From positions 143,988 through 207,987 of the forward strand of contig NZ_JAJHNP010000016.1 of assembly GCF_020819595.1 (NCBI RefSeq): a DNA stretch of 64,000 nucleotides. The letters run 5' to 3'. The position numbers were made by a program, and so were the translations under genes. Source of the stretch: Streptomyces barringtoniae. Its GTDB lineage: Bacteria; Actinomycetota; Actinomycetes; Streptomycetales; Streptomycetaceae. Positions 16,230 through 24,000 of the stretch are shown here, piece after piece (positions within the stretch are counted from its first letter, which is position 1; each line of letters starts with the position of its first letter). The notes beneath the pieces were generated by a model. It was given only the letters and a program-made list of their open reading frames with translations. It ran no database searches and was not told the DNA's origin.

Positions 16230-16275
16230 TGTGCCCCCGGCAGGATTCGAACCTGCGACACCCGCTTTAGGAGAG
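16230..16275 (-). repeat. Left attachment site: displaced 3' half of tRNA-Arg
   Basis: 46 bp identical to 29948-29993, running from just outside the tRNA 3' end to the anticodon loop. After it the sequence diverges (AGGTAGGGG instead of the tRNA), so this copy makes no tRNA. Confidence 0.92.
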
Positions 16276-16379
16276 AGGTAGGGGAGCCTCGCCTGTGACC
16301 TGAGGCTTTCATGGCCGAGCTAGCAGGCATCGATATGCCCGCCAGACACCGTTGTTGACCGCGGCTGACCTCCGTATCT

Positions 16380-16396
16380 GGCACGGCTGTGGCACG
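16380..16396. repeat. Possible integrase arm site, left copy
   Basis: GGCACGGCTGTGGCACG, one mismatch from GGCACGCCTGTGGCACG at 29870-29886. It lies 105 bp inside the left repeat; the partner is 62 bp inside the right repeat. Both hold two GGCACG units 11 bp apart. Confidence 0.45.
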
Positions 16397-16807
16397 CGAC
16401 CTCTTCGTCCCGAAGCAACTGGGGTGGAGGCTGCCCCTTTGGGTTGAGGCGCTTGTCACCTTTGGTGATGGTCCGCTGGCGTCTGCGCTCATCCGCCGTT
16501 GTCCGGCACGGTTGTCGCGCAGTTGGACACTCAGCCGAGCCAGAGGCTGACCGTCTTGCGGCCGGCAGTCCACTCGACTCTGTGGACAGCGAGAGTGCGC
16601 CCAAGGGGGCTTGCAACAGGTCCCGGAGCCACGCCCGTCCGGTAGCTCGTGAGCTTCGGCACCACGCCCGAAGGTGGGTCAGCGTGGCTACTCGCGCGAC
16701 CTGGTGCGCGTGTGGAGCAACAGGTGAGCAGCATCTGCCAGGCCGGATGGGGTGAGAGACATCCAGCCAACGGCGGTGAACCTGGACGATCTCTAGCGCA
16801 AGGATCA

Positions 16808-16838
16808 TTGACGGCTGTACAGTGCCTCTCTGTGTAAT
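16808..16838 (+). promoter_or_regulatory. Possible promoter of the defence operon
   Basis: TTGACG (16808-16813), 19 nt, TGTAAT (16833-16838), ending 32 nt before GTG 16871. The spacer is slightly long. Confidence 0.35.
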
Positions 16839-16870
16839 GGCCAAACAGCGCAACGTAACCGGGGGCGTGC

Positions 16871-18118
16871 GTGATCTCTCCTGCTCAAAATTCCGGAAGT
16901 GATGAGCCCCAGGCGAACGAAGGAGCTGCGCTAGCCGCTCTCGGGGCGACACTTTCTCCGGACAAAAGCGGGATTGTAACCTTCGGCAAGTATCGCTATC
17001 AGGCCAAAGTGGCGGCGCTTCTATGGCTCTCCTGTCTGCAGGACGAAGGCCCCGTCGCCGTTATTTGCGAACACATTGACGACATAACTCTGGTATGGAG
17101 AGACAGGGTCGAGTTTCGTCAGGTGAAAACGAGAATCCCAGGCAGGGCGAGCTGGACCTTTTCTGAAGTTTGTAAAGACGGCGGCGGCATCGACTCTTTG
17201 ATGCGATCCCACCTGGCGTTCCGAGAAGGTTCCAGTGGGATGAATGTGGAAGCCGCATTCTCGCTTTGGCTTGAGGGTGCCTCCTCCCTGAAGGAGCAAA
17301 CGGCGAGCTTCTTTCAGCAGCCAAGCTCTGTTTCTGGTGCGGACAAGGAAAAAGTATTGACCCTTGCCTGTGAAGTCGCCGAGGATCAGAAATGTACGTT
17401 TGGTGATGACGAGGTCGCTGAATTCCTTAACGCACTGACGATTCTTCCCAATCGTGTCAATGAGCAAGACATTGACAACATGCTTTTTGCGGCCCTCGCC
17501 GAGGCTCTTCCCAACACTAGGGTCATCAATGTCGCGAAAGCCGGGGCCGCACTTGTTCAACGAGCAGAAGACGCCCAGGCCGGCACGCTTGTGACGAGAA
17601 ACGCTCAAGAGTTCATGCTAGCGGTAGGCCTGCTTCCGGCAAATGGCACAAACCCCCTTGAGCGACAGACGCTCACCCGAGAAGAGCTAATCATGCTCCT
17701 CCCGGATGATCCGGCGCTAGGCCAGGCGCAGTTGAACTCTTTGCTCACATCCGGCAAGCCGATCTCCAACCTTCGCCGCAAGCTGATACTCGCGTGCGCA
17801 AGTCAAAAAACACAGATAGAGGCCGCTTCCCTGCAAGCTGTCGCCGACTCGCGGCGCCTGGAGATTCTTGCTTCCTCTACATCTGGCGAGGAACAGCTAG
17901 CGGAGTTGGCTGAAGAAATTCTCGATCACGGAAGAACCGTAGCGCGAAGGCGCGCGAACTCCACCATTCCCGGGGAGGAAGTATTTCTAGACCTCAAACA
18001 CGATCGCTTCATCCTTAGGCAGTTGGACGTCGAGGGCTTGTTTACCTCACGTCATGGGCAACTTGGATACCTATGTTGCCTTTCGGATGAGTGCGAATTC
18101 TCGTGGAGGGCTTCATGA
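16871..18118 (+). CDS. lmuA: Lamassu-type effector LmuA: DUF4297/Cap4-like nuclease
   Basis: A 415-residue protein. Near its start it has FGKYRYQAKVAALLWL, then VICEHIDDITLV and RVEFRQVKTR (Glu67, Asp71, Glu81, Gln84, Lys86). This is the PD-(D/E)xK-like core of DUF4297 nucleases such as Cap4. Residues about 130-415 are mainly helical with no named domain, where ABC-3C effectors carry their partner-binding C-terminal domain. GTG 16871. The stop overlaps the next start (ATGA). Expected role: DNA cutting when the ATPase partner senses foreign DNA, leading to phage or plasmid loss or cell death. Codon use is clearly less G/C-biased than the rest of the element. The call rests on motif plus three-gene layout. 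Confidence 0.75.
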   Translation: MISPAQNSGSDEPQANEGAALAALGATLSPDKSGIVTFGKYRYQAKVAALLWLSCLQDEGPVAVICEHIDDITLVWRDRVEFRQVKTRIPGRASWTFSEVCKDGGGIDSLMRSHLAFREGSSGMNVEAAFSLWLEGASSLKEQTASFFQQPSSVSGADKEKVLTLACEVAEDQKCTFGDDEVAEFLNALTILPNRVNEQDIDNMLFAALAEALPNTRVINVAKAGAALVQRAEDAQAGTLVTRNAQEFMLAVGLLPANGTNPLERQTLTREELIMLLPDDPALGQAQLNSLLTSGKPISNLRRKLILACASQKTQIEAASLQAVADSRRLEILASSTSGEEQLAELAEEILDHGRTVARRRANSTIPGEEVFLDLKHDRFILRQLDVEGLFTSRHGQLGYLCCLSDECEFSWRAS

Positions 18119-18690
18119 GCACTGCACTGGAAGATCGTCGCGCACGTCGAGTTGCAGCAGAACGTGAAAAATATCGACCTTCGGCAGAAGGTGCTGCCAG
18201 GTTGCTCCTACTCATCGATACATTCAGTCGACAGAAAAGCACTACGGCTAATTTGGAGGGTAGAACTAAGCTAGCAAAGTTGGACTTCTTCCTAAGGTAT
18301 CCAGAGCGGTTGACGGTCGCCTTGCAGAGCAAGGGCGTCAGCCCTGAAGTTATTGCTGTGGTGACCGAGGAGGAAGTCCCTATTGATGAACGAATGGTCC
18401 GTTATCGGTACGGTCCTTGGGATCCCTCCTATTATTCACTCCTGGGGAGTCTAATTGGCCGCGGTCTCGTAGAAGTTGTTAAGGTGAATTCACGCGGTCT
18501 TGGCTATCGAAGCACCACCAAAGGAGCCTCTTTTGTCGAGCGCCTTTTGGAAGATGACTCTTGGGCGGAGTATCAAGCTCGCGCGACTCTCCTAAGGCGG
18601 CATTTTGACATTTCCGGTGAAAACTTAAAGAAACTGGTTTACTCCCTGTTTCCTGACATTGCGGGCTCGTCCTGGGGGAGGAGCATCTAG
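18115..18690 (+). CDS. lmuC: Lamassu/ABC-3C middle component (LmuC-like)
   Basis: A 191-residue protein that starts at ATG 18115 (GGAGGG 5 nt upstream, 4-nt overlap with lmuA). Its sequence is helix-rich with GRTKLAKLDFFLRYPERL (about 45-62), a VRYRYGPWDP turn and GLGYRSTTKGASFVERLL at a winged-helix-like end. This fits the small middle component that sits between effector and ATPase in ABC-3C and Lamassu systems. I recognise the role by size, order and the KLxKLDFFLRYP-like block, not by a catalytic motif. Leu171 is encoded by a rare TTA codon (18625-18627), so translation may depend on the bldA tRNA. Confidence 0.7.
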   Translation: MSTALEDRRARRVAAEREKYRPSAEGAARLLLLIDTFSRQKSTTANLEGRTKLAKLDFFLRYPERLTVALQSKGVSPEVIAVVTEEEVPIDERMVRYRYGPWDPSYYSLLGSLIGRGLVEVVKVNSRGLGYRSTTKGASFVERLLEDDSWAEYQARATLLRRHFDISGENLKKLVYSLFPDIAGSSWGRSI

Positions 18691-20576
18691 TGGCTAAGCA
18701 CAACCATTCGCTGCAAATCGATTACATGAGACTAGTCGGGGCTAACCGAGAGGTCCACTTTAACCCCGACCTGAGCATTGTCCAGGGCGAGATCGCTACA
18801 GGGAAATCCACGCTGCTGCGTCTGATGCGCGCCTTTCTTGGCGCGGTGCCTAAGAGCCTGCCACCCGAAGTTTCTTATGTTAGTGCCATCACTGGACGGC
18901 TGGAAACTGGAACTGGTGAATGGCTCATTTCGCGGCCACGTGTGACTACACAAAATGCCAAGGTCGATATTGCGGGTACGGACGTTGCCTTGCGACTTCC
19001 TGCTGTAAAGAATGACGGTACGGCTGACAAGACGTACTCTCAGTGGATGCTTGAGCAGGTTGGTCTTCCAGTCGTAGAGGTCCCAACAAGCCGCACCCGT
19101 CCTGAATCCAGTGAGTATGTTCCAGTCTCCATCAACGACTGGTTGGGCTATTCGCTGATTCCTGGCGCCGAGATTGACAATATGGTATTCGGACACCGGG
19201 ATCCTTTCCGTAATAATAAACGTCGATACGTATTCGAGATCGCCTTCGGATTGTACGACACGGAAATGGCCCGTCTGCAGGCAGAGCTTAAATCGGTAGA
19301 GAGCCGCCTTAATTTTGTCACTCAGCAGAGCAATGCCTTCGATAAGCTAATGCGCGGCACCGCATTAGCGAGTAGAGATGATCTGGAGTCCCGTCTTCAA
19401 GAGCTAGTCGATGAAGCAAGCCAGTATGAATCCGAAGATTACTCCAGCGCGGAAAGCCTTCATCGCAGGCTGGGGACGGATAGTTTGCGCGATGCTGTAA
19501 TCCGGCTTGAGCAGGATTATGTCGAGCTCAATGACGAGAAGGACGCCGTTTCCCGGCAACTAGGCGATCTTGAGCAACTGCGAATGCAGTTGCATTCACA
19601 AGTAGTGAAGCTATCGCGGGCAATTGTTGCCGAGGATAATTTGTTGGACTTTGACTTCATCGTTTGCCCCCGATGCGGTCAGGATCTCCCCGGTGAACGT
19701 GAGGCTGACCACGATCATTGCAGGTTGTGCACACAGCAACTTGTCGATCAAAGTGATCGCCGGGCTGCTCTGATTAAGGAACAGGGGAGAATTCAAGCGC
19801 AAATCGCAGAAACAAAGGACGTTCAAGGTTTCCGCAAGGAGGAATTGGCGGACATTGAGGCCCTTCTCGCTCGGCAGGCGGCCGAACTAGAGGCTGCGCG
19901 CGCGGAATTGGAATATCGGACGCGCTCCTTTGTGAGCACTCACGGTGATGAACTTAGTGAGCTGGGAGCCCGCCGAGCCCGCAACCTGGAGGAGCAGGCA
20001 CGCGTCAAGGACTACCTGACGATTCTCGCACGTCGATCAGAGATCATGGAAGATGCTCAGAGCCTGCAGCAGTTGAAGGATTCCCTTACCGCCGACCTGG
20101 CGAGCCGGGACAATTCGTCGGCGGCTGAAGATAACATGGCAGCTCTTGCCGAGCGGTTCGGTGAGTACTTGGTTCAGCTTGAGCCGCCGCAGATCGGTGG
20201 GGCGGGGCTGGGTGTTGAGATCGACAAACGCAACTTCCTTCCTTTGGTTGGCGGCCGGTCATTCGATGAGATTTCCAGCCAGGGTATGCAAGTCCTTGTG
20301 AATATTGCCTACTCTCTGGCAGTGCACACTGTGTGCATCGATAGAGATTTGCCTATGCCCGGACTGCTCGTCCTGGACGGAGTCAGCAGTAACACGGGCC
20401 GAGAAGGCTGGGATGCGCGGCGGGAGGATAATGCATTCCGTCTACTTGCCGAGGTGGCCAGCCGCTACAGGGGAAAGCTGCAGATTATCGTGATCGATAA
20501 TGATGCGCCCGGATTCCTGGAAGACAAGGTTGTGCTTCGACTCTCTGGGAGCGATCGCCTGATCCGCACGGAGTGA
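18690..20576 (+). CDS. lmuB: Lamassu SMC-like ABC ATPase (LmuB-like)
   Basis: A 628-residue protein. The Walker A motif GEIATGKST is at 33-41. Two coiled-coil stretches run about 190-320 and 350-480. Between them CPRC (326-329) and CRLC (344-347) form a zinc-hook-like turn as in Rad50. FDEISSQGMQVLVNIAYSLA near 525-545 is the ABC signature region and LLVLDG (559-564) the Walker B, with Ser in place of the usual second acidic residue (DGVSS). GTG 18690 overlaps the lmuC stop by 1 nt, with GGAGGAG upstream. Such ATPases scan DNA or DNA ends and release the effector. A TTA codon is at 19365-19367. The altered Walker B (D-G rather than D-E) is worth noting. Confidence 0.8.
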   Translation: MAKHNHSLQIDYMRLVGANREVHFNPDLSIVQGEIATGKSTLLRLMRAFLGAVPKSLPPEVSYVSAITGRLETGTGEWLISRPRVTTQNAKVDIAGTDVALRLPAVKNDGTADKTYSQWMLEQVGLPVVEVPTSRTRPESSEYVPVSINDWLGYSLIPGAEIDNMVFGHRDPFRNNKRRYVFEIAFGLYDTEMARLQAELKSVESRLNFVTQQSNAFDKLMRGTALASRDDLESRLQELVDEASQYESEDYSSAESLHRRLGTDSLRDAVIRLEQDYVELNDEKDAVSRQLGDLEQLRMQLHSQVVKLSRAIVAEDNLLDFDFIVCPRCGQDLPGEREADHDHCRLCTQQLVDQSDRRAALIKEQGRIQAQIAETKDVQGFRKEELADIEALLARQAAELEAARAELEYRTRSFVSTHGDELSELGARRARNLEEQARVKDYLTILARRSEIMEDAQSLQQLKDSLTADLASRDNSSAAEDNMAALAERFGEYLVQLEPPQIGGAGLGVEIDKRNFLPLVGGRSFDEISSQGMQVLVNIAYSLAVHTVCIDRDLPMPGLLVLDGVSSNTGREGWDARREDNAFRLLAEVASRYRGKLQIIVIDNDAPGFLEDKVVLRLSGSDRLIRTE

Positions 20577-20626
20577 GCGCGAGGGCGGCAACCTGAGGTC
20601 GGTGGAGCGGCTTTGGGCTGGAGCTG

Positions 20627-20737
20627 CTTTGGCGCGAGTGATCATGGCCCCGTAAGCTTCCGGCGCGTCGGGCAGTCTGTGGACCTGCCCGGTAAAGCAC
20701 GACGTTGGGGCCATGATCTTCGAGGCTCGCGCCAAAG
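20627..20737. repeat. Long interrupted inverted repeat after the defence operon
   Basis: CTTTGGCGCGAG and GATCATGGCCCC (20627-20651) pair with GGGGCCATGATC and CTCGCGCCAAAG (20707-20737), with a small bulge. Inside is a second stem CGGGCAG/CTGCCCG (20669-20675, 20685-20691). It may end the lmu operon or be a small mobile or replication structure. Confidence 0.7.
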
Positions 20738-20866
20738 TGGCTGCCTAAAGCCGTGGAGCCGACCGCCCCAGCAACGACGTACCCCTTCTCTGACGGCAAG
20801 CGGCTGATTGCTGTGCGCGCGGCGCGGGCGCCGGCCGGGCTGGAGCGGGGCGGAGACAGGAGCGCA

Positions 20867-20887
20867 GGCCCGGCCGGGGGCCGGGCC
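20867..20887 (-). terminator. G/C hairpin after the minus-strand AICE genes
   Basis: 9-bp arms (20867-20875 and 20879-20887) with a GGG loop, about 50 nt past the minus-strand stop at 20939. It shares the 20,577-20,938 convergent gap with the long inverted repeat. Confidence 0.45.
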
Positions 20888-20938
20888 GCGCGCGGTGAGC
20901 GGAGCGAGCCGCCTTGAACCAGTAGAGAAAGTTGTAAC

Positions 20939-21316
20939 TCAGTCGGCCGCGTGGGGTTTGAAGTCGTATGCGCAGGCTGGCAGTTCGGCCCTTTGGCGGT
21001 GGGCGAGTGGCAGGAAGAGAACCGGCCGGATCGTCCACGTGATGCGAGTGCTGGCCTGAGTGACCGTGACCGTGCAGGGCTCGGAGCGCAGGAGGGCACG
21101 TCGGGTCTCTATGCGGCCCTCGTACAGCCAAGCCCATGCCTGGTCGGAGGCGTCAGTGTCCAGCGCCGGTGAGATCGTGCGGAGTGTGACCGCGACCCAT
21201 CTGTCTGCCTGGGGTGCCGTGTAGGCGTCGAAGGATGCACGGAGTGCCGGCGGCTGGTCGCCGCTGAGGTCCTCAGTCCAGCACTCGCACCAGTAGCCGC
21301 GCGCGAGTCCCGTCAC
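20939..21316 (-). CDS. Unknown AICE protein
   Basis: 125 residues from GTG 21316, which overlaps the upstream stop (GTGA). It is rich in Trp, Arg and Ala with no motif I know: an acidic first part, then VAVTLRTISPALD and alternating polar and hydrophobic strands. It is last in a three-gene minus-strand operon with the ATP-binding protein at 21654. Coupled start and normal Streptomyces codon bias make it a real gene. Function unknown. Confidence 0.6.
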   Translation of the reverse strand: MTGLARGYWCECWTEDLSGDQPPALRASFDAYTAPQADRWVAVTLRTISPALDTDASDQAWAWLYEGRIETRRALLRSEPCTVTVTQASTRITWTIRPVLFLPLAHRQRAELPACAYDFKPHAAD

Positions 21317-21660
21317 GATGCCGCTCCTCTGGGGTAGGCGACGAGCACGTAGCGCGTGTTCTCGTCGTACAGGGTGAGTTGGTAGGCCGTGCCTGTGGCC
21401 AGATAGGCGAGGGCTCGCTCATGCTCCGGCTCGTCGGTGAGCCAGTGGCGGCCCGGCTGTGCGTATGCGGCGTCGAGCTGGTCCGTGATGTGACTCGTAC
21501 GCTCCTGAAGCCAACGCAACGCCAGACGGGGGCTTGTGGCGGCGTACGATCCCAGCGTGATGGAACGGACTTCGTGCAAGGGGTAGGCGGCGGCCCAGCA
21601 CTGATAAGAGCCGTACCGCCCGCCCGCATGCAGGTCCTCAGCAAGGGCTGACGTCAGCAT
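21313..21660 (-). CDS. Unknown AICE protein
   Basis: 115 residues from ATG 21660, overlapping the end of the ATP-binding gene by 7 nt. It begins MLTSALAEDLHAGGRYGSYQ and ends with TAYQLTLYDENTRYVLVAYP, which looks like a small alpha/beta domain. Genes of this sort often sit beside HATPase regulators in Streptomyces elements, but I cannot assign a role. Its start and stop both overlap neighbours, which points to one tightly coupled operon. Confidence 0.65.
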   Translation of the reverse strand: MLTSALAEDLHAGGRYGSYQCWAAAYPLHEVRSITLGSYAATSPRLALRWLQERTSHITDQLDAAYAQPGRHWLTDEPEHERALAYLATGTAYQLTLYDENTRYVLVAYPRGAAS

Positions 21661-22082
21661 GACTGACCCTCTGAGCCCGACTGTGCGAAGAGTTCCGCGG
21701 TGACCGTGTGGCCGCCGTCGCTGTCGTGGACCACGACCCTGTGAGCGATGGCGCTGACCATGCCCAGGCCCCGGCCGTGCTCGGCGTCCTCGGCCTGGTC
21801 CTCGACCTTCGGGGCCGTAGCCGCGCCTCCGTCGTCCGTGACGGACAGCGCGATCACCTGCGGGGAGACCGCAAGGGCCAGGTGGAACCTGCCGGACTCC
21901 AGGCCGCTGGCCGTGTGGAGGATCGCGTTCGCGCTCAGCTCGCTCACGATCAGTTCGGCATCCGCCGCTAAGGGCGATCCGCGCAGGATGTCCCGGGTCC
22001 AGCGGCGGGCCCGGCTCACTTCTTCTGGGAATCCTGGGCAACTCAGCCCCCAGACCCGGGCTGTACTCGTATACTCGTGCAT
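21654..22082 (-). CDS. ATP-binding regulatory protein (RsbW/HATPase_c_2 type)
   Basis: 142 residues from ATG 22082, with GAAGGA 6 nt upstream. It has ELIVSELSANAILHT (N-box), VTDDGGA (G1-like) and EHGRGLGMVSAIA (G2 box) of GHKL ATPases. The length and lack of other domains match anti-sigma kinases of the RsbW type, very common in Streptomyces. It may modulate a host sigma or anti-anti-sigma pathway when the element is active. The first codons overlap a probable KorSA operator, so it should be off when the repressor is present. Confidence 0.85.
   Translation of the reverse strand: MHEYTSTARVWGLSCPGFPEEVSRARRWTRDILRGSPLAADAELIVSELSANAILHTASGLESGRFHLALAVSPQVIALSVTDDGGAATAPKVEDQAEDAEHGRGLGMVSAIAHRVVVHDSDGGHTVTAELFAQSGSEGQSC
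22065..22078 (-). promoter_or_regulatory. Probable KorSA operator, site 1
   Basis: ACTCGTATACTCGT (plus strand) overlaps codons 2-6 of the ATP-binding gene. It shares the ACGAGT half-site with four other sites in the element. Confidence 0.5.
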
Positions 22083-22128
22083 ACAAGTTCCTTCGTGCTG
22101 GTAGGCCGCCATGTGCAGCGGGTTCGGG

Positions 22129-22560
22129 CTAGACGAGTTTCACGCCATCGTGGGCGCGGATGGCCGGCGGGGACGCCGCGTCGAGTGCGTCAAGGACGCG
22201 GATCGCGTACGCCTCGTCGGCAAGCTCGGTGACCTCTTCACGGGTGGCCCAGCGCAGCGCACGGGTCTCGTCACCGGTGGTGGGCGTGCCGTCGGCGGCC
22301 TCGCAACGGAAGACCAGGGAGACGATCAAGCCCTTCATGTTCTTGTAGACGCCGGTCAGGGCCGCCGGAAGCGCGATCTTGATGCCGGTCTCTTCGAGGA
22401 CTTCGCGCTGGAGGGCTTCCGGGATGGTCTCCTCGCGTTCGAGGACACCGCCCGGCGGCTCCCACTTGCCGTTGTCACGGCGCTGGATCAGGAGGGCCCG
22501 GCCGTGGTCGTCAACGACGACCCCGGCGACGCTCACGGAGTGCGGGCGTTCTGTGCTCAC
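22129..22560 (-). CDS. pif: Nudix hydrolase, Pif-like (transfer immunity)
   Basis: 143 residues from GTG 22560. The Nudix box is intact: GGVLEREETIPEALQ then REVLEETG. In pSAM2 the Nudix protein Pif lies beside korSA and blocks transfer into cells that already carry the element. Here the gene lies beside and divergent from the KorSA-like gene (87 bp between starts). It therefore probably plays the same role. A plain nucleotide-cleaning enzyme cannot be excluded from sequence alone. Confidence 0.75.
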   Translation of the reverse strand: MSTERPHSVSVAGVVVDDHGRALLIQRRDNGKWEPPGGVLEREETIPEALQREVLEETGIKIALPAALTGVYKNMKGLIVSLVFRCEAADGTPTTGDETRALRWATREEVTELADEAYAIRVLDALDAASPPAIRAHDGVKLV

Positions 22561-22615
22561 GTTCCTCGGCCCTCTCGGCTGGCTAGGCTCTCCACCGTAG
22601 CAACAACACTCACCC

Positions 22616-22628
22616 ACTCGTCTAGATA
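22616..22628 (+). promoter_or_regulatory. Probable KorSA operator, site 2
   Basis: ACTCGTCTAGATA ends a few bases before the AAGGAG site of the GntR gene, a good place for self-repression. Confidence 0.5.
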
Positions 22629-22646
22629 CCTAAAGGAGTACTCAAC

Positions 22647-23435
22647 GTGAGCCCTCTCCCTTCCGGCCTCCTCGGCGATCTCGACCCCACGAGCGATCGT
22701 GCGGTCTTCCGGCAGATCGCTGATCAACTGCGCGAGGCCATTGACCGTGGGCGATTCCGCGAGGGCGAAAAGCTGCCCTCGGAAGCTGAGCTTGTCGAGC
22801 ACTACGGAGTGTCCCGGATGACCGTCCGGAACTCCTTCTCCATCCTCCAGGGTGAGGGCCTGGTGCACGCCGAGCACGGCAAGGGCGTCTTCGTGCGGCC
22901 CCGGCCGCCCGTGCGGCGACTCGCCTCCGACCGCTTCGCCCGGCGACACAGGGAGCAGGGAAAGTCCGCGTTCATCGTGGAGGCCAACGCGGCCGGCAGT
23001 CACCCCCAGGTCGACAGCCTTGAGGTCAAGGAAGAGAAGGCCAGCCAGGACATCTCCACCCGACTCGGCTCCGTCCGGCGCGTGCTCGCCCGGCGGCGCC
23101 GGTACCTCCTCGACGGACGACCGGTCGAGTTCGCGACCTCCTACCTCCCCCTCGACATCGCGCGCGGCACCCCGATCGCCGAACCCAACCCCGGTCCCGG
23201 CGGTATCTATGCCCGCCTGGAAGAGCTGGGCCATCGTCTCGACCACTTCGAGGAAGAGATCCGCGCCCGGATGCCCTCGCCCGCAGAGGTCAAGACGCTG
23301 CACCTGGCGGCCGGCGTGCCGGTCATCCACCTGATCCGGACCGCGTTCGACACCGAGGGGCGGGCCGTCGAGGTCTGCGACACGGTGATGGCGGCGGACG
23401 CGTACGTCCTGTCGTACCAGCTCCCGGCAACGTGA
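22647..23435 (+). CDS. korSA: GntR/HutC-family repressor, KorSA-like
   Basis: 262 residues from GTG 22647 (AAGGAG upstream). The winged helix-turn-helix covers about 15-85 (LPSEAELVEHYGVSRMTVRN, GKGVFV). A UTRA-type effector domain covers about 105-258. In pSAM2-type elements KorSA represses the activator and transfer genes. Five copies of an ACTCGT/ACGAGT motif lie at or before its own gene and other element genes, which supports that. No ligand can be predicted. Confidence 0.85.
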   Translation: MSPLPSGLLGDLDPTSDRAVFRQIADQLREAIDRGRFREGEKLPSEAELVEHYGVSRMTVRNSFSILQGEGLVHAEHGKGVFVRPRPPVRRLASDRFARRHREQGKSAFIVEANAAGSHPQVDSLEVKEEKASQDISTRLGSVRRVLARRRRYLLDGRPVEFATSYLPLDIARGTPIAEPNPGPGGIYARLEELGHRLDHFEEEIRARMPSPAEVKTLHLAAGVPVIHLIRTAFDTEGRAVEVCDTVMAADAYVLSYQLPAT

Positions 23436-23457
23436 TCAGATGGGCGGCGGCACAGCT

Positions 23458-23823
23458 CTAGACAGTCGGCTCGTCCTCGCGATCGGGGACGGGTGGGAAG
23501 ATGTGGCCGATGTTGTTCCACATGAAGCCCTCCCGCCAGTCGGGCTTGTCGGCCATCCAGCCGAGGAGTGCTTGGAGGACCTTCTCCTGCGACACCGTCC
23601 GGGTCTGGTAGTGCTCCGAGGGAACGCCATCGCGGTATTCCAGCTGGTAGGTGTTGTTGTCGCAGAACCAGACCTGGATGTACCAGTCGCCCTCACGTTC
23701 CTCGTCCCGCCGGTCAAGGATCAAGTACTCGTTGCCGCGTCGCAGGTTGGCGAGCATGGTCCCTACTGCCGGCTTCGTGGGGCGCTTCAGCTCGTAGCCA
23801 CGGCCGTTGGTCGCTATCAGCAT
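23458..23823 (-). CDS. Unknown AICE protein
   Basis: 121 residues from ATG 23823, on the opposite strand between the repressor and the transfer operon. It contains KPAVGTMLANLRRGNEYLIL, WYIQVWFCDNNTYQLEYRDG and an acidic end (PDREDEPTV). It is rich in Trp, Tyr and Asn, unlike noise in this composition. No family is recognised. The start lacks a strong ribosome site, so it could be leaderless. Operator site 3 lies about 70 bp upstream of it. Confidence 0.65.
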   Translation of the reverse strand: MLIATNGRGYELKRPTKPAVGTMLANLRRGNEYLILDRRDEEREGDWYIQVWFCDNNTYQLEYRDGVPSEHYQTRTVSQEKVLQALLGWMADKPDWREGFMWNNIGHIFPPVPDREDEPTV

Positions 23824-23892
23824 GGGTGGATTGTGGCGGGTGGGTCTGACACCGGCGCACGCTTCTCCGAACTCGTACACCCCAACACGCTT

Positions 23893-23908
23893 ACTCGTAT
23901 AGACGAGT
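23893..23908. promoter_or_regulatory. Probable KorSA operator, site 3 (best palindrome)
   Basis: ACTCGTATAGACGAGT: ACTCGT and ACGAGT arms with a 4-nt centre, in the divergent gap before the transfer operon. Confidence 0.6.
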
Positions 23909-23973
23909 GGGCAAGTTGTGTGGCACAGTGGTCCGCACGAACCCGGGAGATCGGGTTCGTAGAACGACTCTTG

Positions 23974-23990
23974 TATAGACGAGTAGATAG
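23974..23990 (+). promoter_or_regulatory. Probable KorSA operator, site 4
   Basis: TATAGACGAGTAGATAG, just before the AGGGGA site of the 24001 gene. It shares TAGACGAGTAGATA exactly with site 5 and could also overlap a -10 box. Confidence 0.55.
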
Positions 23991-24000
23991 GGGAAATCCC

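Larger units (their letters stand above)
16276..16870. other. Gene-free left end of the element
   Basis: Contains a 17-bp repeat shared with the right end (16380-16396) and a promoter-like pair before the defence operon. One minus-strand open frame (16320-16952) shows no recognisable protein character and overlaps the next gene, so I do not call it. Confidence 0.5.

Noticed and set aside
16230..16275. A second tRNA-Arg gene at the left end
   Set aside because: Only the 3' half is present; the 5' half and acceptor pairing are missing, so it is an attachment-site copy.
16320..16952. A 210-codon minus-strand frame at the left end of the element
   Set aside because: It overlaps the defence operon start, has irregular codon use and no recognisable domain.
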